DNA of 64,000 nucleotides from Glandiceps talaboti (taxonomy: Eukaryota; Hemichordata; Enteropneusta; Spengelidae), in assembly GCF_964340395.1 (NCBI RefSeq), contig NC_135558.1, positions 20,485,871 to 20,549,870 on the forward strand, written 5' to 3'. How positions within the stretch are numbered: position 1 is the stretch's first letter; each line of letters opens with the position of its first letter. Of the stretch, positions 1-10,806 are shown piece after piece. The translations under genes were made by a program, and so were the position numbers. The notes under the pieces were generated by a model. That model ran no database searches and was not told the origin of the DNA. It saw only the letters and a list, made by a program, of their open reading frames with translations.

Positions 1-960
1 ATACACACATATACATAGACCTGATATGTGGGCACTAGTATACATATATTACCCCCAGGGCTGTTGTGTGGTTTTTAACCTCAGTGTATCCTTATAATTA
101 GTATCAGTTTCTATATTAATAATGCAACTTGTTGCCATTGTTCTCTCACACATCACATATGGATTATACCAGCACACACCATATCTACATGTAAATACAA
201 ACAATAGACGGGTCATGATCACATTCTAATTTGCATAAAACAGACACCTTCGATGATATTATATCTATCCACAAACTCCACTAACAATCATACAAATAGG
301 CTGTTTAGCAGGCTACTTACCGTGTATTTCTCATGGACGACTTCTTTTTAGAAATCCCTAAAACACAGTCATCGATCATCGCGTCGTTTCCAAAACCTGG
401 GTCACGTATGTTATCAGACTGTTTATGTCCTCGATGTAATCTTCACTCAAAGACCAGCTGGGCACGAAAGGAGTCTGGGTAATCAGGACTAGTCCATGTT
501 ATGAACAGGTCATTTAACTGAAAAATATATCGCTACACACACACACAAATTCTTCTCGCGTGTATATTAAAACGTATTTCATACACTTTTATTGGAATTA
601 TTCAAAAGTAGGATTCTTTCGCGAAAGCAGTTTTTAGCGATATGTCTTTGGGCAATCATTGCAGTAGACGAGTCATTCACCCTTGTTGTTCGCGTACCTA
701 ACAGAAATGGACTTTACCATTAGGTCACGCAGGGATTATGCCACTGACCTTTTCCAACACATACGGCCATGGGTACAAAGAGTTTATGGTTTTTTTTATG
801 TTCTGACAATCGCGAGACTTAATACATTTACATGTCTTCAATGCTGTGATCGTGGTTTGTGAAATACACTGGTGGTATACCAGTATTCTCATAAGCCTTA
901 TGAAGAAGAGAGAGCGATTCATAACTATGGATAGAGTTTAACGGAGGTCGACAAACAGTC
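1..960. other. no gene recognised at left edge
   Basis: I see no recognisable protein or RNA gene here. There is a short CA run near 534-547. A possible minus-strand splice donor at about 320 follows a stretch that is interrupted by an in-frame stop, so I do not call an exon there. Confidence 0.5.
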
Positions 961-968
961 AACATGGC

Positions 969-3900
969 ATGGTCAATGATGAACACTCACCAATCGTCGC
1001 TCATGGACAATTGTCTGACGAAATGCAAGGTAAGCTACCCCATTGATGGTTATATGTGTGTTTTATTTCCAGAAGATGTCGTTTGCACAATTTGAATCGA
1101 TCAAAATTTAACAATTTCACAAAAGTCCTGTGTACCATGTCAGATGCAAGCTATTGTTCATTGAAGGGGTCATTTGTTAATTATGCATGTTATGTAAATT
1201 GTAATAAATGTGTTAATGTGTTCCTATTGTATTGCGATACACATGTACATTGTATGAATACGAATGTAAGGAGTGTGTGAGATACAAAATATACTGTTAG
1301 GCTGTACTTATTAACATACTGAGGCAAAGGGGTTCACTAAAATTTGGTTCAGGTGTTAAATCTCAAATATCATTTTTATATCATTTTCATCAGAACATAA
1401 ACAAACTCTATTTGACTAATGTCATCCCAATATATCTCCTTGCTGAAATTAATTTGATGACAACAAAATTAAAAACAACTGAATACAAATACCATAGTAT
1501 TTTAAGATCTGATATTTGATGTATCAGCATTAACTGTACTATTTCACAACAAAAACTTGCTGCCATCGGTAACAAGGGAAATGTATTCATAGTTTGGTTT
1601 CAATGGTCACAGTATATTTTGTGCGTTTTAGGGTGGATAAATTTTGAAGGAATGAACATTCCAGTCACATCATGATAGGGAAACATTTTCAGCATCAATT
1701 ACTTTCCATATACCTGGAAATTATGGTGCTGTTCATTAATTTTTCATATTTTAAAATAAAAATACTGCATTTCCTTGGCAACTAGTCAGTGTATGAACAA
1801 AAGTATGGTGTCATGCAAAAGGTCGTCTTCTATGCTGCATTTGCTGAAAATTTGGTGCAAATTGGTCAAGAAATGCTAGAGTTATTTACAGTTTTCTTTG
1901 TCCAAATTCCATCATATTTGGTGCCATTGTCTTTCCTATTCAACTGTGATTACCCTGACCAAGACATTTCCAAATTAAATCATAAAATTTAATCATATAA
2001 AAATCTGTAACTTTTGAATGAAAGGTCCGATTGAATCAAATAAAATGCATTTTTCTTGTTTTGAAGAGATCTATCAAATGAGCCCATTTTTAATGTTGTA
2101 CAAGGTATGGTTAATTTTCACCTGAAATCCCTAATTAACATATACTAAAGTAATTATAAAAAGTATGGTATTGCTTGTGATATAACCTTTTCATTTTTAG
2201 ATTAACTGAACTTAAAAGGTTCAGTATAGGACTGTATTTCATGCCTTTTTTGCTACGTTTTATCAGGAGCAATACTATAACTGCATACATGAGCCTCTGG
2301 CAATCGTTGTTGCTATCTGAGTACATGGTTATAGTATTGCTCCGGATCAGAGCTATGGGTCAACTTTAGTTTTAGATATAACATACCACAAACGACTGTC
2401 GACAGTCTAGGTTCATTAGTGTTATAGGTGTCCGTGTGTGGGTGATTGCCCTAGTATTTGGTTGGACATTACTTTGGTGGGTATTGGGAAATTGTTCAAA
2501 GCAAAATAATCACACCACAGGTGTGATTTTGGCAAAAAAAAGTCATTTTTGGTCAAAAAGCATAAAATAAAAAAATACTGAGTAGATTGGTCTGACATTT
2601 AGTAGGGACTTTCTTAGTGGTGTGTAGATTAAGATGTGTTCATAACATGATGATTCAATCATTAATATGTAAATTACTAATTAGGGCTGAAATGTGGCTT
2701 AATTCCAAAAATCACTTCGCAGATTTTTCTGAAATGTAAAGGGGGTGCAATTGGGATGTATAGATGGAGAAGTGCTAAACGTATAATGATCTCACCAGCG
2801 ATGTGCAAATTATGTATAAAATGTGAATTTTAGTCAAAAACTTATATCTCAGAAAGAATTTGGTCTATGAGACTGAAATATGGTGAGATATTTCTTGAAG
2901 TGTTACCCGAGCCAGGGGTAATAATTGTAAAGTGCTTTGAGCACGGCAAGCGCAATGTAAGAACCCAACATTATTATTATGTTGACACAATTGGCCCTAG
3001 CAACCATGACCATGCCCTTAGTAACAACCAATACAATGTGTGGTAGACAAGTGAGTAAACATTAAAAAAATGTATGCAAATATTCCTAACAACAATGATC
3101 ACACCCTTAACAACAAACAGATGCTAGTATAGTTTTGCTATTTAAATAACATCATCTGGTAGGCAAGTCAGTAAACATTAATATGGCTGAGTATACATAA
3201 AAAAAACATTAAAAGTTTGCATACACCTATAGAGGTGTTGCATCTGAATGCATTTCCTTGATGTGATGATGTTACCTATTTGCCATAGCGAAAATCTTTT
3301 AATCCTAATTAGGGGCCACTTATATATGAAGTTGCGATGTTACTCTGCATCAGATAAAGTAACGCGGTTATTTGAGGCAGAGTAACTGCACTAATTGTAG
3401 TGTTCGACGTGATTTTTAGGACTTTTTTTCTGTTTTTGTACTTTCTTCATTCCGACATTTAACTGGAAGCAAATGCTACAATTCCCAAGTTGGGTGTATT
3501 TGTCTGGTAAATTACGCCTTGACTGCGAAATTTTGGGACATTTCCTAACTCCAACATTAATTATTGAGACTTCAAGACCCAAACAGTCTTCAGAGGTACC
3601 TACATTTCCTTCAAAAACAGCAACTGTAGCAATGTTTTCAGCATGGTCTCATCTATTTGGGTTAACTTTCAAACTTTGTAATGTTTGCTTCCTGTTAAAC
3701 AACAGTATGAAAAAAAGCACAAAAATATAAGAAAAAGCTCTCAAAATCACAGCAAACGCTACAATCAGCTAGCACCAGAGATAATCCTAACCCCTAACCT
3801 CAATTCAACAGTGTGACGCATGGCTCCTAACAGCTTAAATCTTTGTTTATTACTATGTTGACTTTCTTCTCTGAGAAGTCAAAAATAAATATGAGCACCA

Positions 3901-4057
3901 TGTTTATTTCATCTTTTTGTTTCTTACAGGTAATTGTATACATGTATTATTAGTTCTCGAGGAGAAGCGACATTGCATACTGACTGATGAAGATAAAAAG
4001 ACTTTAGGAATGATATGCTACAAACTATTTGCAAGAACGAACAGTGAAGATCAATGA
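969..4057 (+). CDS. weak candidate two-exon small gene
   Basis: A possible first exon at 969-1029 opens with ATG and ends at a good donor (CAAG|GTAAGC). A possible second exon at 3930-4057 follows a TTTCTTACAG acceptor and ends in TGA. They join in phase (G|GT) to give about 62 residues, beginning MVNDEHSP and ending RTNSEDQ. An alternative ATG at 964 is in another frame. I recognise no domain, and a protein this short could be a chance pairing or a non-coding transcript. The intron holds a SINE-like remnant. The call rests only on splice signals and phase. Confidence 0.2.
2910..2985 (+). repeat. SINE-like 3' end
   Basis: The stretch reads GGTAATAATTGTAAAGTGC, then TTTGAGCACG, a GC-rich spacer and an ATT-repeat tail. 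The same segment occurs in reverse complement near 44000-44060, so this is a dispersed family. The layout (short conserved 3' body plus ATT tail) is typical of SINEs mobilised by CR1/L2-type LINEs. Confidence 0.55.
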
Positions 4058-5150
4058 CTAATCTTGATAAAGGAAAATGTTCCAGAAGGAGTGTTCTTCT
4101 TATTTTTGTACAAGACACATTGTGTGGACAATGCAAGGGAAAAGTGGAAACTACTGCTGCAACTATTTGTGAAACTTTTCGTGACTGCTGAAGACTTGAT
4201 TATCTCAGGTTGATATCAAATGAAAGTGTACAATTATGATGTGTTATCAAAAGTAGGCCTCGATATACAAGGATGACTCAAGATAGACTGATGTGATGAT
4301 ACTACACTTATTTACTATGGTAGGATGCCATTGTATCGTGGAAACACTTAGTATTGAACATGACCATACAGGATATTTAATACGTGTAACCTACATGTTA
4401 GTGTGACCTTACTACATCCCCCTCTTTTGTTTCAAGATAGAAACTATAAAGTTATTGTCAGTGTTCACTAATACTGTTTGACTTCGGGTATATAGCTGGG
4501 AAAGTGTTTCAATTCAAATTATCACACTGCAGGCTTTCAAAAAGGCAACAACTTGAACTCAAAAACCGCTGGGTGGAATTGCCTGAAATTTGATGAAAAT
4601 GTTTATAGGGTTGTATACACAATGATCGTCTGTGACACAGTGATCCTATCGGTGATGACAAGTAAAAGTAACTCTTTTTGGTCAAAATCTCAAAATTGTT
4701 TGGCTTATTTGGCTGAAATTCCACAGGGATGTTTCTGAGGACATACTTTTCAAGAGATATTAATTACTTGATGATCCCATAAGTGATATGCAAATAGGGT
4801 TAAAAATGTCATATTTTGGGTCAGTTGTTTCTCAAATATTAGGGACCTACAATTGTCTAGAAATTTTATTGTTTCATTGATCTCATTAAATTTTTTAAAT
4901 TATATGGGGTACCTCACATAATGTAACCAATGTACATGTATGTCAGTGGCACTTAAAATTAATGTCTTCTTCAGTTTGCTTGGAAACATTCTCTAAGTTC
5001 TAACACTAACTGGCATATTCATATAGGTTGGTTCAAGGTAAAATGCATGTCTGTTCTTCTCATATGGATGATGCAAGTGATTTTAGTATTGAACTATACC
5101 TCTAAAACTAAGTCCTGAGATGAAATTTGGTAATGATTCTAATATTGTCA
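4058..5150. other. non-coding stretch
   Basis: No gene, RNA or clear repeat recognised. Only short AT-rich reading frames without family features are present. Confidence 0.5.
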
Positions 5151-5159
5151 TGATTCTTG

Positions 5160-5313
5160 ATAGGCGAATGGTTAGCATGGCCGGCTTTGAGCCCCATTGC
5201 TGCCATATTTTTCTGAATGGTTAAAGTCCTTGGGCAAGAATTTTGTGTGCCTTGAGCTCTCAGGAGGAAAGGCGCATTATAAATTTGTATTATTATTATT
5301 ATTATCATCATCC

Positions 5314-5366
<53 letters not shown>

Positions 5367-5372
5367 TGAAAT
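5160..5372 (+). repeat. SINE fragment with ATT/TCA microsatellite tail
   Basis: The segment contains a tRNA-like head fragment (ATGGTTAGCATGGCCGGC) and a 3' body ending GGCGCATTATAAATTTGT, followed by (ATT)n that passes into an almost pure (TCA)n of about 60 bases. Such 3' bodies with trinucleotide tails are characteristic of tRNA-derived SINEs in marine invertebrates. The poly-Ser and poly-Met frames across the tail are not genes. Confidence 0.6.
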
Positions 5373-5579
5373 ATCAAACTAGATGAAGTATTCACTGATT
5401 TTAAATGTATATTTGAATAACAGTAAACCATGAAACTATTTTCCATTTTATGATGTGAGTGTGAATTATATTGCAACAACTGTAATAAATTCTGATTTTT
5501 AAGGACAAATTGATAAAATAATAAGTCTACGTTTTATTCTTTTCTGAGTATGGAATGGGCTGGAAACTGTGAAGGGCCA

Positions 5580-6062
5580 ACACTGTGAACACCCTGTGAA
5601 TATATGACAGGGTCATCACTGTGAAGACCCTGTGAATACTCGACAGGGCCAACATTGTGAAAACCCTGTGAATACATGACAGGGTCACCACTGTGATGAC
5701 CCTTTGAATACTCGACAGGGCCAACATTGTGAAGACCCTGTGAATACATGACAGGGTCACCACTGTGATGACCCTGTGAATACTCGACAGGGCCAACATT
5801 GTGAAGACCCTGTGAATACATGACAGGGTCACCACTGTGATGACCCTGTGAATACTCGACAGGGCCAACATTGTGAAGACCCTGTGAATACATGACAGGG
5901 TCATCAATGTGATGACCCTGTGAATACTCGACAGGGCCAACATTGTGAAGACCCTGTGAATACATGACAGGGTCACCACTGTGATGACCCTGTGAATACT
6001 TGACAGGACCAACACTGTGAAGATCCTCTGAATACATGACAGGGTCATCACTGTGACGACCC
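5580..6062. repeat. 36-bp minisatellite with 72-bp higher-order unit
   Basis: About 13 tandem copies of a 36-bp unit, alternating between two subtypes (ACTCGACAGGGCC and ACATGACAGGGTC types) so that the true period is 72 bp. Each unit has an internal dyad, GACCCTGT facing ACAGGGTC about 9 bases apart. Both minus-strand reading frames of about 170 codons are repeat artefacts. Confidence 0.9.
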
Positions 6063-7635
6063 TGATGTTTCGTGTTATAGCTGCAGTTTTATGAGAACTG
6101 AAATTTACAGGGATTTTTTCATCATAAACTTTGCAAAAGTTGTGTGTTAAATGTAAATTGCAAATATCTAATGTAATATTTGTGCATTAGCATACATTTG
6201 AATGGATTTGTCAGTCTCAAAATGTCAGTTGTATATAATGCATTGATTTTTATCAAGTTGTTGAAGCTCTATTTGGTTTCACTGGTCAAATCCAGTGTTT
6301 AAGACTTATTTTCTAAATATGACTGAGGAAAATTATCTGCTATTGCTATGTTTTTCAACTTTGTATCATGCTATTATCAGGCAAATTGCAATGTTGCTTG
6401 AAAACACCATTGTGTTGCATTTGCTACTAGCCCTCAGTGAGGAATTTGTCAAAGTTTGAAAATGTTAAGCAGTTCAATAATTAGGATTTTTGGTAAAATT
6501 GAAGAAAGCAAGCAAAATTTGAAATATTCCCCAGCCATAATATGTGCAATCTTATAAATTACCCATAAGCTAGGCCAATTTACAAATAATAAGATGCAGT
6601 TTTACAGAAAACAAGGGGAAAACCTTATTTTTACCCAGAATTATCTGTACATATTCAGTTTTCTGATGCAATTGTTCCGAATTCACCATTATCCAATTAT
6701 CCCAAAATAGTTCCAATCGTGTTCTTAATAATTCAAAATGTTCTCATCTTAATATTCGTACGTGTAGGTACTCGGAGCATAACTAACAGAATTGTAGTGT
6801 TGTCCGTTGATTGGTTTGCAATGAAACCAAATATATTTGTTACTGGATATCAGAACTTCAATAATCTTACACTTTGAAATCGAATAGTCCAGATCTCAGA
6901 CATGACGACACATAATTCTGAAAACAATATTTTTCCGCTGACGCACCGACAAATAATACGACTGACGTGTCGAGTAGTCAGTAATGCCGTAAAGAGGACA
7001 GTATTTTTACGATAATGTTATAAAATACACACTTTTATTATTTCATTATTACGTGTATTTATCTGCTCTAAACGGGGTAACCTTGACGTCATGGTTGCTA
7101 TGGTAGCAATAATTTAATATGCCTACTAGGTCGAAACATCGAAAAATATGTATATTGCTATTTGGTGTTGATTTGATCGCACCATTGAAAAATAAATCAA
7201 GCGAAATCAAACTACCGATGCCATGTTAGCCCAATATAATATTATGTTACATTTATGCGCGCTTGAATTATTGTTTTTAATAGCGCTACCTGGGTCTCTG
7301 CCACCTTCAAAATTAAACTGTACGGCTTCTTAAAGGTTCTTTGTACGATAAATAAGTATACAAATGTACAATTAAGTACGACTCAGTTCTAAATACGGAC
7401 AAATTATTCATAATGAATCCGGAAGTTGGTTATGATTGGTTTATACAATGCACCAATCATCTAGCTCGTCAAAAGTTCTTTTCTAATCGAATATATAATG
7501 AGAAGCCGTAAAAGGCAGAAACAATGACCAGGAACCAAATGAAAATTATAAACAGTGCACGATAGTCTGATTATCAAAAGTTGTAATTTGTATAGGTAAT
7601 TATAACACCATATTAAATAATACTTTAACACATAC
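6063..7635. other. non-coding, probably distal intron of the guanylate cyclase
   Basis: I looked here for the missing minus-strand cyclase exons (those following the GMHTG motif) and found none. No repeats of note. Confidence 0.45.
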
Positions 7636-7773
7636 CTGTGTGCATGCCAATGCGGACTTTGATTTTAGTATAGGACTTATGGGGGACTTCTAGGAAACTA
7701 ATATGATAGAGTAGATCCAACGCCGCAGTTGCCATCTCACCGGCATGTTTGTTACCATTCCGTTTTGGCAATC
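7636..7773 (-). CDS. guanylate cyclase exon 2
   Basis: Bounded by a CTCTACAG acceptor and a CACACAG|GTATGTG donor. It encodes LPKRNGNKHAGEMA through VRIGMHTG, the central catalytic segment of membrane guanylate cyclases. Ends in phase 1, so at least one further exon is required. Confidence 0.85.
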
Positions 7774-10091
7774 CTGTAGAGAAAATTATCAATGTATTAT
7801 CACAGATAGCGGGGAACGAAACTGAAGGAATTGTTAAAGAAATCGTAAACTTTGAGTTTTGGAGATTCATGATTTCACATTAGCCACGTGATTAGTGAGA
7901 GTTGAAACTTGCTCTTGATTCATTGTTCAGTGAGTGTCCTTGCAATGCATGGACAAGAATTGCCTCATGGGACTGAGTCCGTAGATTTACATATGAAATT
8001 ATAGCAGAACATAGAAATATGTGTATCATTTGAAGATAACAACATAGACCCTCCTCCTGGGTCGAGGGTCTATGGTAACAAACACTTCGGAGTCAGGGAT
8101 TTCTAATGTATTTTGCCATCATATCTGATACGAGAATATTTGAGCGATTAACGTTCTGATATTAACTGAACAGAATTTGGATGAACGTCAACAGCTATGA
8201 CAATGTCTTATATCGATCAATCAATCAATCAATCAATCAATCAAATAAACCAATCAATCAATCAATCAATCAATCAACTAGCCAACCAACAAACAAACAA
8301 ACCAATTGACAATTACATTTCTAAAGCACCGAACCTCGTATCATTAATTTTGTTAATTTGAAGCAAGGCCGGAGGCCTGATGAATATCAAGTGGAAGTGA
8401 TATTTCACATATTACAAATATTTCTATTATAAAAATGTTAACACTATGTTCCACTAACCTGAAGCCAACATGTATGTTTCGTTGATCGTTTCAACCTTAT
8501 ATACGTCATGCAGCTCTATTCTCGAATCAAACAACAGATATAATCCATTCAGCATCTCCACAACCTGCATCGGAGTGCTTTCAGCGCAGAGCCGATCAAA
8601 GCCGACGATATCCGAAAAGAAAACAGTAGCTTGGTCGTAATATTCCGCCTTTACATCCTCATGGTGCATAAGTTGCTCCGCTACCGTTTTCGGCAACATC
8701 GAGTAAAGGAGCCAGTTGGACCGTTTCTTTTCTCGATTGAAGGCTTTGGTCTGAGCGGCTAAAGTTAAGGCATAGTTTTGTATGTCCGTTGTTAACGTCC
8801 ATACGGCTTGTAATGTCAATGGACACATAACAATCACAACAATTACTAAAAAGATACTGACGGCAATAGCTTCTGTGTCGTTCTCTAACTCGTTTTCCAA
8901 TTTTATCAAAATTTCATCCGCCATGTTCTTCTGTACGTTGGCTAGGATGTCAATATACACGGTCATGCTGTCAAACCATACTGCCGCATCGTCGAAGTCC
9001 GGCTGACGTCCGCCGTCGTTATTCAGAATAATCAATCTCATCTTGTCAATCGTATGAGTAAAATTTTCGTCAAGGTTTTTAACTTGTTCGGTGTACAGGC
9101 TGTCTATTAATGGGGAGTACTTTTTTGACGCTTTAAAGTTGGTTCTGCCAACGTTGTATTTTTCTAAATACCAGACATAATCGTCGTAGCGATCGAAACC
9201 ACCTCTAGAGAAGAAGACCGCTCCCAGAGTGCGCTCAATACCAGTGTCGACGTTACTCACTATCAGAAACTGATAGGCGACGAGCGTCTGCCATAAACCC
9301 GTACCTTTCGAGTTGCCGACACTTTCGTACAACCAGTCGATGAAAATCTGAATGGCATCGGTATAGAAGTTAATTTCGTCGTACACGGTCGTGTTGGATT
9401 TGTCGATAGAAGCACGGTGGATGGCTAAATGGCGACGGAAATCTTCCTTCTTACGAAAGAAAGGCAGTGCTCGGAGGATGTGGTTCTTGACGGGCCATTC
9501 TCGTAATTCTTCTAGGGCACTGTCTGTCAGGGGATACGTCTCCGTCAAGTAGGCCTTGTTTTCGGGTCCGATTACACTTATGTAGAGTGCTGTCATGTCT
9601 CGTTCGCGCTGTAGACGACTAAGAAGAACACCTACATCACGACTAAAACGGATAACATTTCGGACTTGGATATCTACGCTCTTGCCATAAGCGATACCGT
9701 GTAAATCGAGCACCGCCAACACCGCCAGCGATAAGACGGGTACCAAAGTCAGAAGTAACATCTTTGCTAACTGGATTCGTTTGCCCTTGTGGGTTAGTGG
9801 ATTTTCTTTGCATCGGCCAATATCATTTGGGTGTAGTAGCAAATTTCGCACTGCTTCGTCTACTTGTGACAGAGAACCAAAGGACGACTTAGAATTGTCG
9901 ACTCGGCGACGGCCGTTAGCCTCAACGTCGCGGTAGGATGCGTTAGTGGCTGGATTGGTGGTCGCACCACCGCCGCCACCACCACCACCACCACCACCAC
10001 CACCGCCGCCGCCGCCACCACCACCACCACCACCACCACCACCACCACCACCACCAACTCCATCACCACCGGCTGGCGAGCGAGATGTCAT
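7636..10091 (-). CDS. NIT-domain receptor guanylate cyclase (5' part)
   Basis: Class III nucleotide cyclase that would convert GTP to cGMP at the membrane. Two exons (10091-8459, 7773-7636) join in phase 1 to give 590 residues. Order: 30-glycine tract (res 13-42); first membrane helix about 108-130; extracellular NIT-type sensor about 145-395 with the signature LLSRLQRERDMTALYIS; second helix about 408-430; dimerisation helix with LLYSMLPKTVAEQL at 461-474; catalytic start ATVFFSDIVGF with metal Asp494. The second metal position, normally Asp in a GDAY motif, reads NETY (Glu538). Exon 2 supplies GLPKRNG through GMHTG. The rest of the catalytic domain is not found in the window. The NIT fold is known as a nitrate/nitrite sensor in bacteria; the ligand here is unknown. 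Confidence 0.85.
8216..8345 (-). repeat. SINE-like fragment with TTGA-repeat tail, in cyclase intron
   Basis: Read on the minus strand, GGTTCGGTGCTTTAGAAATG runs into (TTGA)n and (TTTG)n tails. A similar body-plus-TTGA tail occurs on the minus strand near 52420-52590. Confidence 0.45.
8459..10091 (-). CDS. guanylate cyclase exon 1
   Basis: Begins at ATG 10091, the only in-frame start before the poly-Gly tract, and ends at TTCAG|GTTAGT. It encodes poly-Gly, both membrane helices, the NIT domain, the dimerisation helix and the first 60 catalytic residues. A single 1.6 kb exon for so many domains is unusually long. Confidence 0.85.
9966..10055 (-). repeat. in-frame GGN microsatellite (30 glycines)
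   Basis: Ninety bases of GGT/GGC codons inside the cyclase N-terminus, before the first membrane helix, hence predicted cytoplasmic. Likely length-polymorphic. Confidence 0.9.
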
Positions 10092-10705
10092 CGTGTTGTG
10101 GTATCAAGACCTAGGTAGGTAGACGAAATTTCGTGGTAAGTGCGACAAAAGACAGATGATACTTACTCGACACAGTCTGCAACTATTAAATGACTAACAC
10201 TAATTAGGAAATGTGTATTCGGTGAGTGATGCACGGAATCCATATAGGTGTAAGACCACCAACGTTCTAATATTCCTTATGAATTAAAAAGATGTTGCCA
10301 TGGCAACAGTTATTATCAAAACGTACAGGAGTTCACTTCTAGGTTGTAAATTACGACAATAACTAATTAAAATATGTGGTGTTGGTGTTCTTTTGAGGAG
10401 AAGAAACCATATTCGATCTCAGGCAAGAACACATCCTGGCAAATAATGTACTCGTTTTATCATGATATGTTCTTAAAAATTGTCATTTTAACAGTACGGG
10501 TCACCATCGATGTGTGGCAATGGCTCTATATCGTAGACATTTTGTTTATTGAAACGAATCGACCCTTTGGCAAACGTTGTCGATTTAACATGCTACTTGT
10601 GGTTTCATAATAACAGTCACGAAAATGGCGATTTATTATTTTTCAAATTAATTAAAGGAATGCTGAGATGCGTCATCGAAGTTTGAAATTAATTGCTTTA
10701 TTTCG
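10092..10705. other. upstream region of the guanylate cyclase
   Basis: Non-coding; includes the presumed 5' UTR and promoter of the minus-strand cyclase. No clear TATA box or other element that I can defend. Confidence 0.4.
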
Positions 10706-10710
10706 TTGCA

Positions 10711-10805
<95 letters not shown>
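10711..10805. repeat. (AT)n microsatellite
   Basis: About 90 bases of nearly pure AT, abutting the A-rich 3' end of the minus-strand LINE. It may be the insertion site or may have grown from the tail. Confidence 0.95.

Positions 10806-10806
<1 letters not shown>

Noticed and set aside
321-522. Minus-strand exon with donor GTAAGT at the left edge
   Set aside because: The only protein-like frame has an in-frame TGA (…LVFE then stop), and no link to the cyclase could be shown.
5527-6051. Two overlapping 170-codon minus frames
   Set aside because: 36-bp minisatellite; open in two frames at once with perfect periodicity.
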